Assembly (NCBI RefSeq): GCF_010894475.1
Contig: NZ_JAAIYB010000019.1
Span: 1-40,123 of the forward strand
Direction: 5' to 3'
DNA from: Myxococcus vastator
Lineage (GTDB): Bacteria; Myxococcota; Myxococcia; Myxococcales; Myxococcaceae
DNA length: 40,123 bases
Shown here: positions 1 to 7,080 of the stretch, piece after piece
Layout: every line of letters begins with the position of its first letter
Numbering within the stretch: position 1 is the first letter of the stretch
Notes under the pieces: generated by a model
What the model was told of the DNA's origin: nothing
The model's database searches: none
Seen by the model: the letters and a program-made list of their open reading frames with translations, nothing else
Made by a program: the position numbers and the translations under genes

Positions 1-473
1 TCATAGAAGGGGGCCTGGGCTGCCCGGGCTCGCGCCGGCACGGGGCGCGCGGGCTGGCCCTTCCTGGCGGGGAGGACGCCCACCAGCCAGCGGCCGTCGA
101 GGCTGTCGCCGTCCCGAAGCACCTTCACGGGCGCCGCCGGGTAGGTGCCATCCGGGGCGGCGAGCACCGCCACCTGGAGGTCCTGGCTGGCCATCACCAC
201 GCGGGCGGGCAGCGTCTTTCCGTCGTGCTCCACCGTGGTGGCATTCAGTCCGGTGAAGCCGCTCCCCACGGGCGTGACGGAGGTGAGGACCTGACCCGCC
301 GCCCCCACGAAGACGCCGGGCCCCGCGTTCCGAGGACCCTTGACGTGCACCACCGAGCGCCCGTGCCGCTCCAACACCCGCTGGAGGTCGGCGCGCGAGG
401 GCTTGTCGGCCTCCGCCGCGGTGGAGGCGAAGGGGAGGAGACAGAGGAGGAGCAGCGGCGGCAGGCGGGACAT
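1..473 (-). CDS. Secreted trypsin-like (HtrA-like) serine protease-like protein, 3' end cut by window edge
   Basis: 157 residues are visible, running off the left edge. The ATG at 473 opens a clear signal peptide (MSRLPPLLLLCLLPFASTAA) with an Ala-rich cleavage region, so the product is exported. Residues about 35-105 follow the beta-strand pattern of trypsin-like peptidases of the HtrA type (SVVHVKGPRNAGPGVFVGAAG, then a QDLQVAVLAAP strand where the catalytic Asp usually lies). The usual TAAHC-type histidine motif is not seen: the matching stretch reads QVLTSVTPVG. It may therefore be a degenerate, non-catalytic member. The start lies 19 bases downstream of the polX stop on the same strand, so the two could be co-transcribed. 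The family call is moderately sure; activity is doubtful without the C-terminal half. Confidence 0.6.
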   Translation of the reverse strand, partial: MSRLPPLLLLCLLPFASTAAEADKPSRADLQRVLERHGRSVVHVKGPRNAGPGVFVGAAGQVLTSVTPVGSGFTGLNATTVEHDGKTLPARVVMASQDLQVAVLAAPDGTYPAAPVKVLRDGDSLDGRWLVGVLPARKGQPARPVPARARAAQAPFY

Positions 474-492
474 CGGCGGGTGCCGCAGCCTA

Positions 493-2274
493 TCACCGGC
501 GCTCGCGCAGCGCGGTGACGAAGCGGTCCGCCGGGAGCGTGTTGAGCACGTCCCCCTTCCGGGCCCAGCCCCGGCGCGCGGTGGCCACCGCGAAGGCCAG
601 GTTCTTCAGGTCCTCCTTCTGGTGCGCGTCGCAGCTCACCACCAGGCGGACACCCCGCTTCACGGCCTGCCGGACATATTCGGCCTTGATGTCCAGGCGC
701 GCGGGCTTGCCGTTGACCTCCACCGCCACGCCACGCTCGGCGGCCCGCTCCAGGAGCTCGTCCATGCGGACGGGGTAGGGCTCCCGGCTGTTGATGAGCC
801 GGCCGGTGGGGTGCCCCAGAATCTGGAGGCAGGGGTTGTCCAGCGCGGCCAGCATCCGGCGCGTCATCTGGTCCTCGTCCATGCCGTGCCGGACGTGGAT
901 GGAGCCGATGACGACCTCGAGCTGCTCCAGCACGCTGTCGGCATAGTCGAGCGCGCCGGACTCCATGATGTCGACCTCGATGCCCTTGAGCAGCCGCACG
1001 CCGGGGACGGCCGCGTTGACGCGGTCGATCTCCTCCCACTGGCGCTTGAGGTCATCCACCTTCAGGCCACCCGCGTAGATGGCCGCCTCGCTGTGCTCGG
1101 TGATGGTCAGGTACCGCAGGCCCAGCGCCCGCGCCGCGAGCGCCATCTCCTCCAGGCTGTTGCGCCCGTCGGACCAGGTGCTGTGCGCGTGGACCGCGCC
1201 CTGGATGTCCTCCAGCGTGAGCAGGTCCTTGGGGAGCTGGCCTTCGCGCGCGGCCTCCACCTCACCGGTGTCCTCGCGCAGCTCGGGGGGCACGTACTGC
1301 ATGTCCAGCAGGGCGTAGAGCCCGGACTCCTCCGTCACGGGCACCTTGGTGCCGTCCTCGCGGTGGACGCCCCACTCGGAAATCTTGAGGCCGCGCTCCT
1401 GCCCCAGGTTGCGCAGGCGGATGTGGTGCGCCTTCGAGCCGGTGAAGTGGTGCAGCGCGGTGGCGAAGTCCTCGTCGGGCAGCACGCGCAGGTCCACCTG
1501 GAGGTCACCGGCCTCCAGCCGCACGGAGCACTTGCTTTCGCCCTTGCCCAGCACCGCGGCCACGCCCGGCGCGTTCGCCAGGGCATCCAGGACGGGGCCG
1601 GCCTCCGGCGCGGAGGCGATGATGTCCACGTCCGCCACGGTCTCCGCCTGCCGGCGCACGCTGCCGCCCAGGCTGGCGCGCACCACACCTGGCGCGGCCT
1701 TCACCCGCTCCAGCAGCGCCGTGGCCACCGGCAGCACCTCGCCCAGCAGCTTGCGCTCGCCGCGCGCGCGCCGGTACACGGCGATGCCCTCCAGCATCTT
1801 CGCTTCGCTCTTCGCGCCGAAGCCGCGCAGCTGCCGCACGCGGCCCTCACGGCAGGCCCGCTCCAGCGCCTCGATGCTGCTCACCTGGAGCTCACGCCAG
1901 AGCGTGGCCACCTTCTTCGGCCCCACGTCCGGCAGCTGCGTCAGCTCCAGCAGCCCGGAAGGAAACTGCGCCCGCAGCTCCTCCAGGTAGCCGAGCCGTC
2001 CGGTGGTCACCAGCTCGGTGATCTTCTCGGCGAGCGCGGCGCCGATGCCTGGGAGGCTCTCCAGCCGGCCTTCCGCGACCAGCGGGCCCAGCTCCTGGGG
2101 AAGCCCGGCGACGCGGTCCGCCGCCATGTCATAGGCGCGGACGCGAAACCCGCTTTCGCCCTGGAGCTGGAGCAGGAGGGAAATGTCACGGAGGACCTGG
2201 GCGACGGTGGCCTTGTCGACAGCAGTGGGGATGGTCACGTCGGGAGTCACGGGGAGAAGGTAATGCCCGGGCAT
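493..2274 (-). CDS. polX: PolX-family DNA polymerase / PHP-domain phosphoesterase
   Basis: 593 residues, close to the usual 570-580 of bacterial PolX. These family-X repair polymerases fill short gaps and carry a C-terminal PHP domain with 3'-5' exonuclease or AP-endonuclease activity. Visible parts in order: an 8-kDa-like N-terminus with helix-hairpin-helix motifs (SLPGIGAALAEKI, QLPDVGPKKVATLW); a nucleotidyltransferase core with GGSVRR followed by DVD (Asp215, Asp217); and a PHP domain from about residue 358 with HAHSTWSDG (His362, His364), TITEHS, EVDIM, GSIHVRHG, LGHPTG and DAHQ metal-binding motifs. All catalytic elements look intact. The ATG at 2274 is taken as start; a GTG at 2238 (581 residues) is equally possible because neither has a good ribosome binding site. 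The gene is divergent from the Rieske gene across about 40 bases. Confidence 0.92.
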   Translation of the reverse strand: MPGHYLLPVTPDVTIPTAVDKATVAQVLRDISLLLQLQGESGFRVRAYDMAADRVAGLPQELGPLVAEGRLESLPGIGAALAEKITELVTTGRLGYLEELRAQFPSGLLELTQLPDVGPKKVATLWRELQVSSIEALERACREGRVRQLRGFGAKSEAKMLEGIAVYRRARGERKLLGEVLPVATALLERVKAAPGVVRASLGGSVRRQAETVADVDIIASAPEAGPVLDALANAPGVAAVLGKGESKCSVRLEAGDLQVDLRVLPDEDFATALHHFTGSKAHHIRLRNLGQERGLKISEWGVHREDGTKVPVTEESGLYALLDMQYVPPELREDTGEVEAAREGQLPKDLLTLEDIQGAVHAHSTWSDGRNSLEEMALAARALGLRYLTITEHSEAAIYAGGLKVDDLKRQWEEIDRVNAAVPGVRLLKGIEVDIMESGALDYADSVLEQLEVVIGSIHVRHGMDEDQMTRRMLAALDNPCLQILGHPTGRLINSREPYPVRMDELLERAAERGVAVEVNGKPARLDIKAEYVRQAVKRGVRLVVSCDAHQKEDLKNLAFAVATARRGWARKGDVLNTLPADRFVTALRERR

Positions 2275-2316
2275 CGGGAGTGCAGCCAGTCCCGCGTTGT
2301 GGGAAAAGGGGCCGCG

Positions 2317-2634
2317 ATGACGAAGATCAAGCTGGGACCGGCGGACTTCGCCGAGAGGGAAATGCGGGGCTACGAGGTCGGCAAGCGCAACGTGTGTATC
2401 GCGAAGATCCACGGGCGCTACAAGGGCCTGGACGATTGGTGCAACCACGCCGGGTGTCTGCTGTCCGGCGGTCGCATCGAGGACAACCTGGTCGTCTGCC
2501 CGTGCCATGAGGTCGGTTTCGACATGGACACCGGGCACAACGCGACCTCGCCGGGGGTCTGTGACGACCAGCCGACGGTGCAGGTCACGGTCGAAGACGG
2601 CGCGCTCGTCATCGATTGGCCCGACACGCCCTGA
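2317..2634 (+). CDS. Small Rieske [2Fe-2S] ferredoxin
   Basis: 105 residues with no signal peptide or membrane segment, so a cytosolic electron-transfer protein. The cluster ligands are Cys42-x-His44 (CNHAGC) and Cys61-x-x-His64 (CPCH), 16 residues apart as usual for the fold. Cys47 and Cys63 sit where bc1-type Rieske proteins have their cluster-stabilising disulfide, which most dioxygenase-type ferredoxins lack. The ATG at 2317 follows an A/G-rich stretch (aaaagggg). The only immediate neighbour on this strand is the MoaB-like gene 29 bases downstream, so its redox partner is not evident. Confidence 0.88.
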   Translation: MTKIKLGPADFAEREMRGYEVGKRNVCIAKIHGRYKGLDDWCNHAGCLLSGGRIEDNLVVCPCHEVGFDMDTGHNATSPGVCDDQPTVQVTVEDGALVIDWPDTP

Positions 2635-2663
2635 AGTCCCTCCCGCACTCCGGAGCACCTGCC

Positions 2664-3275
2664 ATGGCACACGACGGACACGACCACGACCACGACCACG
2701 GTGACCACGCGCATCATCACCACGACCACCATCACCACGACCACCATCACCACCCCCCGCACGGCCACGACCACGGCCCGGCGGAGGAGCACAAGGCGCG
2801 AGCCCCGGTGCATGTCAGCACCTTCATCGTGACGTGCTCGGACAGCCGCGACGCGGCGCGCGATGAAAGTGGCCGGGTCCTGCGCGAGGGCCTGGAGGCC
2901 GCGGGCCACGGCATTGCTGGCACCGTCGTGGTGAAGGATGACCCGGAGGCCATTCGCGGCGCACTGGACGCCGCGCGCGAGGCGGGGGCCCGGGCCGTGC
3001 TGTTCACCGGAGGCACCGGCATTGGCCGGCGCGACTGCACGGTGGAGACGCTGCGTCCGCTGTTCGAGAAGGAGCTGCCAGGGTTCGGCGAGCTCTTCCG
3101 GATGCTGTCCTACCGTCAGGTGGGGAGCGCGGCGATGATGTCCCGCGCCACGGCGGGCACCTGCCAGGGGATGATTCTCTTCGCGCTGCCGGGCTCGCCC
3201 AAGGCCGTGCGGCTCGCGCTGGAGGCGCTCATCCTCCCCGAGTTGGGCCACGCGGTGCGTGAGCTGTCGCGTTAG
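2664..3275 (+). CDS. MoaB/MogA-family molybdenum cofactor protein with His-rich N-terminal extension
   Basis: 203 residues. The first ~45 are an Asp/His-rich low-complexity tail with runs of HD and HHHH, followed by a complete MoaB/MogA (MPT-binding) domain. Family marks seen: TCSDSRD in the first strand-loop, FTGGTGIGRRDCT (the GGTGxxxRDxT motif), SRATAG, and the LPGSPKAV loop near the end. MogA/MoaB proteins bind molybdopterin, and MogA adenylylates it before metal insertion. The His-rich tail resembles nickel- or zinc-storing tails of HypB, SlyD or CobW-type proteins and is not part of a normal MoaB. The ATG at 2664 has CGGAG upstream and lies 29 bases after the Rieske stop, so the two may be one transcript. 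No other moa/mog gene is nearby. Confidence 0.85.
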   Translation: MAHDGHDHDHDHGDHAHHHHDHHHHDHHHHPPHGHDHGPAEEHKARAPVHVSTFIVTCSDSRDAARDESGRVLREGLEAAGHGIAGTVVVKDDPEAIRGALDAAREAGARAVLFTGGTGIGRRDCTVETLRPLFEKELPGFGELFRMLSYRQVGSAAMMSRATAGTCQGMILFALPGSPKAVRLALEALILPELGHAVRELSR

Positions 3276-3339
3276 CGTCCACGCCGCGCTTGTCTCAAAC
3301 CATGAGAATGGCTGAGGCCGGCGTGTTTCGTCACGAGCA

Positions 3340-3368
3340 TTGTCCCCTGTTTTCGCCGGGAGTGTAAG
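3340..3368 (+). promoter_or_regulatory. Candidate sigma-70-type promoter of the M28 aminopeptidase gene
   Basis: A TTGTCC hexamer (3340-3345), a 17-base spacer and a TGTAAG hexamer (3363-3368) lie in the 165-base gap ahead of the aminopeptidase. This would give a leader of about 65 bases. Found by eye against the sigma-70 consensus only. Confidence 0.35.
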
Positions 3369-3440
3369 TTGACGGCGAAGGCGGGGATTTCTCTCCCTGC
3401 CATCTCAACCGCACGTCCCCGCATGGCAGTGGAGAAACGT

Positions 3441-5483
3441 ATGAACATGAAGCGCCTCGCTTCAGTCCTCCTGGTGCTCTGTAGTGTCTCGGCGTTCGCG
3501 AAGGCGCCCCCGGCGACGGTTTCCGACCCCGAGGTGTGGATCACCCTCGGCTCCGATGCCCTCGAACACGTCAACGCCGCCTTCGCCAGCGCTGGGCATG
3601 CGGCGCCCGCATTGAGCGGTCAGAAGGAGGACGTCACCGCGCTGCGCGTGCGGGAGTCCCAGCTCAACCTCATCTCGCGGATGATGCACGAGAAGCTCAA
3701 CCGCTGTGGTGGCTTCATCTATCACGACACCGAAGCGGCCGCGCTCGCCGCGCTGGACCCGTCGGTCGCGGCGAAGGCCGCCAAGGCCACGGCCGTCACG
3801 TACAGCCTCGACAACGCGGCGACGGTCAACGCGTTGCAAGCGGGGGTTCAGGAGCTGGCCATCCGAGGGGTCATCGACCACCTGTCCAGCTACGCGACGC
3901 GCTACTACACGTCGACGACGGGCGTGACGTCAGCCAACTGGCTGAAGGGGTACTGGGAGTCGCTGGTTCCGGCGACGCGCTCCGACGTCACCGTCGAGTT
4001 CTTCAACCACACCTCGTGGGCGCAGCCCTCCGTCATCTTGACGATTACCGGCACCACCCTGTCGGAAGAGGTCGTCGTGCTCGGTGGCCACCTGGACTCC
4101 ACCAGCAACGGCAGCACGGCGCCCGGCGCGGACGACGATGCCTCGGGCATCGCCACGCTCACCGAGGTGATTCGCGTGGCCATGCTCCAGAACTACCGCC
4201 CGGAGCGCACCGTGAAGTTCATGGCCTACGCGGCCGAGGAAGTGGGCCTGCGGGGCTCTTCGGCGATCGCCACCCGGTACGCGGCGGATGACATCGACGT
4301 GGTGGGCGTGCTCCAGCTCGACATGACGAACTACAACCTGCGGTCGAACATCGACGTGGCCCTGGTGAGCGACCGGACGAACGCGGCGCAGAACACGTTC
4401 GTCACCAACCTCATCGACACGTATCAGCCCGAGCTCGAATGGACCACGACGATGTGTGGCTACGCGTGCTCGGACCATGCGTCATGGACGAGCGCGGGCT
4501 TCGCGGCCTCGATGCCCTTCGAGGCGCCGCTGAGCGCGTCCAACCCGTACATCCACACCGTCAATGACACGCTCCACAACAGCGGTGGCGATGCCCGCCA
4601 CGCGCTCAAGTTCGCGAAGCTGGCCGCCGCGTACGTGGCGGAGCTGGCCAAGGGTGGGGTGGTCATTGACGAGACGCCGCCGGAGGTCGCCATCACCTCG
4701 CCCGCCGCCGGCAGCACGGTGTCTGGCGTGACGACCGTCACGGCGTCCGCCACGGACGATTCCGGCGTGAACCGCGTGGAGTTCTTCGTGGACGGCGAGC
4801 TGAAGGCGACCGACACCACGGCGCCGTATTCGTTCAACTGGGACACGGCCGCGGTGTCCAACGGCAGCCACGCCGTGACGGCGCGGGCGGTTGACCTCGT
4901 GGGCGTCGCGGCGACCAGCGGCGCGGTGACCGTGACGGTGAGCAACGCGACCAGCGCGGCTGGCTTCGACCCCATCCTGAGGGCGCCGCGGTGTGCCTCG
5001 GCCTCCAACGCGTGTGATTCCGGCACGCTGCTCAACGGGCGCGGCGGCTTCGTCGGGCCCGAGGTGAACGCGCCGAACACCATCAAGAACTCCTGCAGGG
5101 ACGGCTTGTCGGGCACGCACCTGGTGGACCAGTCGAACGAGCGCATCGTGGTGTCCACGCTGGACGGGATGGAGTTCGCGCCGGGCAAGTTGGTGCGCGT
5201 CGAGGCAACCGTCTTTGCCTACAACAAGCTCAACGACAAGCTGGACCTGTTCTTCGCGGCCGACGCCAACAACCCCGTCTGGCAGCACGTCACCACGCTG
5301 CCCGTTCCGTCCAAGGGCCTCCACACGTTGTCCGCCACCTACACGCTGCCGGAGGGCAGCGCCGCCCAGGCCGTGCGAGCGGTCTTCCGCAATCGCGGAA
5401 GCACGACGCCTTGCATGGAGGGCAACTACAACGACCACGACGACCTCATCTTCGCCGTGCAGCCGTCGGCGTTGCTGCGGTAA
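3441..5483 (+). CDS. Secreted M28 leucyl-type aminopeptidase with Ig-like and C-terminal beta domains
   Basis: 680 residues from the ATG at 3441, which has GGAG 7 bases upstream and opens a signal peptide (MNMKRLASVLLVLCSVSAFA). The catalytic domain (about 130-410) keeps the co-catalytic di-zinc site of Vibrio proteolyticus aminopeptidase. Zinc ligands by motif are His217 (GGHLDS), Asp232 (PGADDDASG), Glu267 (AAEEVG, with Glu266 as general base), Asp294 (QLDMTNYN) and His346 (CSDHASW). Their spacing matches the Vibrio enzyme as I recall it. Residues 1-130 are a propeptide-like region. After the catalytic domain come a bacterial Ig-like domain (about 415-510, ITSPAAGSTVSG...) and a C-terminal domain of about 165 residues with conserved Cys, probably for substrate or matrix binding. 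The likely role is extracellular protein digestion during predation. The gene is flanked by a candidate promoter and a terminator-like hairpin, so it looks monocistronic. Confidence 0.92.
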   Translation: MNMKRLASVLLVLCSVSAFAKAPPATVSDPEVWITLGSDALEHVNAAFASAGHAAPALSGQKEDVTALRVRESQLNLISRMMHEKLNRCGGFIYHDTEAAALAALDPSVAAKAAKATAVTYSLDNAATVNALQAGVQELAIRGVIDHLSSYATRYYTSTTGVTSANWLKGYWESLVPATRSDVTVEFFNHTSWAQPSVILTITGTTLSEEVVVLGGHLDSTSNGSTAPGADDDASGIATLTEVIRVAMLQNYRPERTVKFMAYAAEEVGLRGSSAIATRYAADDIDVVGVLQLDMTNYNLRSNIDVALVSDRTNAAQNTFVTNLIDTYQPELEWTTTMCGYACSDHASWTSAGFAASMPFEAPLSASNPYIHTVNDTLHNSGGDARHALKFAKLAAAYVAELAKGGVVIDETPPEVAITSPAAGSTVSGVTTVTASATDDSGVNRVEFFVDGELKATDTTAPYSFNWDTAAVSNGSHAVTARAVDLVGVAATSGAVTVTVSNATSAAGFDPILRAPRCASASNACDSGTLLNGRGGFVGPEVNAPNTIKNSCRDGLSGTHLVDQSNERIVVSTLDGMEFAPGKLVRVEATVFAYNKLNDKLDLFFAADANNPVWQHVTTLPVPSKGLHTLSATYTLPEGSAAQAVRAVFRNRGSTTPCMEGNYNDHDDLIFAVQPSALLR

Positions 5484-5499
5484 CGCTCCCGGTGCGTCG

Positions 5500-5537
5500 G
5501 GTCTCCAGGCCGCGTCGCTTGCCTGGGCCTGGAGACC
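5500..5537 (+). terminator. Hairpin downstream of the M28 peptidase gene
   Basis: A perfect 12-base inverted repeat (5500-5511 GGTCTCCAGGCC; 5526-5537 GGCCTGGAGACC) with a 14-base loop, starting 16 bases after the stop codon. There is no clear T-run after it, which is common in very GC-rich genomes. Confidence 0.5.
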
Positions 5538-5590
5538 TCTGACGGAGCGCGCACCTTGAGTCGCCCCACGCGCGTCGATAGGGTGCGCGC

Positions 5591-5947
5591 ATGCGAACCG
5601 TGGATGAGTGGAAGGCGGCTCTGCGCGCCGCATTGAAGGATGCCATGCGCGCGCGGAGCACCCAGGCGGCGGCGGTGCTGCGCGAGACGCTCGCGGCCAT
5701 CGACAACGCGGAAGCACCGGACCTGCGCGTGGCGCCCACCGCCGTGGGTGGCGGGTTCGCCGGAAGCGCGGGTGGACTGGGGAGTGGTGAGGTGCCCCGG
5801 CTGGCGCTGACGCCGGAGGCCGTGCAGGCCGTCGTCGACCGCGAGCGACAAGAGCGGCGGGACGCGGTGGCCCTCTACGAGAAGCTCGGGAAGCATGACG
5901 AGGCGACCGCCGTGAAGGCACAGCTGGACGTGCTGCTGGCGCTTTGA
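5591..5947 (+). CDS. GatB/YqeY domain-like protein
   Basis: 118 residues. The helical pattern matches the YqeY family, related to the C-terminal tRNA-binding domain of GatB: an N-terminal amphipathic helix with KDAMRARSTQAAAVLRETLA and a C-terminal helix with ERQERRDAVALYEKLGKHDE. A Gly/Ala-rich insert (about residues 50-66) separates the two halves and makes the middle atypical. YqeY proteins are small cytosolic proteins thought to touch tRNA or amidotransferase function; the exact role is unknown. The start ATG at 5591 is preceded by gggtgcgcgc with no strong ribosome binding site. The next gene begins 37 bases downstream on the same strand. Confidence 0.75.
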   Translation: MRTVDEWKAALRAALKDAMRARSTQAAAVLRETLAAIDNAEAPDLRVAPTAVGGGFAGSAGGLGSGEVPRLALTPEAVQAVVDRERQERRDAVALYEKLGKHDEATAVKAQLDVLLAL

Positions 5948-5984
5948 GGGAAGACAGGGCGACGGCCCGCCGTTCCTGCACCAT

Positions 5985-6992
5985 GTGGGAGCCCCTGTCG
6001 TGACACCGCGCTCGAGGAGCCGCACCGCCGTGGCCACCGGGCTCTCCCCGCGAGCCGCCGAGCACCTCCGGCCCCGGCTGGAGGCCGTGCTGACGTCCAC
6101 CGACGCGCGGGCCCGCATCGCGTTCGATCCGGTGGAGTTCCCGCATCGCTACCAGGACGCGCGAGACATCGAGGTCAGCGCGCTGCTGGCGGCCGGGTTG
6201 GCATACGGCCGCGCGGACCTGTTCCGTCCCAAGGTGGACGCGCTGCTGCGCCGCATGGGGCCGTCTCCCGCCGCCTTCGCCGCGGCGCTCGACGTGGCGG
6301 GGGCGCGGGCGCTGCTGGAAGGCTTCGTGTACCGCTTCAACGTGGGCACGGACGTGGCGGTGCTCCTGCTGGGCATGGGCCGCGTGCTGCGCGAGCTGGG
6401 CAGCCTGGAGGCGCTGTTCCTCCAGGGACTCCAGAAGCGGGACACCCTGCACGGCGCGTTGGACCACTTCACGACGGGCCTGCGCGCCATTCCCATGGAC
6501 GCCTTGCGAAAGGCCCTGGGGCCGGAGCGCGGGCTGAATCACCTGCTGCCCTCGCCGCTGGGCGGGGGGGCGGCCAAGCGGCTCAACCTCTACCTCCGGT
6601 GGATGGTGCGAGGGCCGGACACCGTGGACTTCGGCATCTGGAAGCGCGTGCCACCTTCCGCGCTCCTGATTCCCTTGGACACCCACCTGGGTCGCATCTC
6701 GCGGCACCTGGGATTGACCCGCCGCAATGATTTGACGTGGCGCACGGCGGAGGAGGTGACAGCCGCGTTGCGCGTGTTGGACCCGGCCGACCCCGTCCGT
6801 TACGACTTCGCCCTGTGTCACTACGGCATGAGTGGGGCCTGCCCCGCCCAACCCGTGGCGGAGAATTGCGGCCGCTGCCCGCTGCTGCAGGCATGCGCCG
6901 TGGGGCCACAGGTGGTGGCGACGGCGACCCGCCGGGTCCCGGGAACCACCGCTCGGAAGGGCAGAGAACTGTCGGCGACGCGACGACGTTGA
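5985..6992 (+). CDS. TIGR02757/DUF2400 family protein with C-terminal cysteine cluster
   Basis: 335 residues from a GTG at 5985; a second GTG at 6000 is possible. I recognise the TIGR02757 (DUF2400) family from motifs such as PHRYQDARDIEVSALLAAGL near residue 55, KRLNLYLRWMVRG near 200 and LIPLDTHLGRISRHLGLT near 225. Its function is not established. Near the end is a Cys-x8-Cys-x2-Cys-x5-Cys array (CPAQPVAENC then GRCPLLQAC), which resembles the [4Fe-4S] loop of endonuclease III and MutY (x6-x2-x5). The preceding helical part, with a VPPSALLIPLDTH stretch followed by Asp/Glu-rich helices, would fit a helix-hairpin-helix glycosylase-like fold, but this is inference. No signal peptide. The hybrid kinase gene follows after 88 bases on the same strand. 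Confidence 0.75.
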   Translation: MGAPVVTPRSRSRTAVATGLSPRAAEHLRPRLEAVLTSTDARARIAFDPVEFPHRYQDARDIEVSALLAAGLAYGRADLFRPKVDALLRRMGPSPAAFAAALDVAGARALLEGFVYRFNVGTDVAVLLLGMGRVLRELGSLEALFLQGLQKRDTLHGALDHFTTGLRAIPMDALRKALGPERGLNHLLPSPLGGGAAKRLNLYLRWMVRGPDTVDFGIWKRVPPSALLIPLDTHLGRISRHLGLTRRNDLTWRTAEEVTAALRVLDPADPVRYDFALCHYGMSGACPAQPVAENCGRCPLLQACAVGPQVVATATRRVPGTTARKGRELSATRRR

Positions 6993-7080
6993 CCGTGGAG
7001 CGCGCGGGCGCTGCAATGGGTGCGTGGCTCCGGCTCCCGCGCGCGGAACCCGGGGCTCATGGGGCCGGAGGATTGACGCC

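Noticed and set aside
340-2316. Long open frame on plus running antisense to polX and continuing into the Rieske gene
   Set aside because: Only the last 105 residues are a real protein. The rest has Arg/His/Ala-rich shadow composition and no domain, while the opposite strand encodes intact PolX.
2690-2790. Repeated cac/gac units that look like a short tandem repeat or CRISPR-like array
   Set aside because: They encode the His/Asp-rich tail of the MoaB-like protein; no spacer structure.
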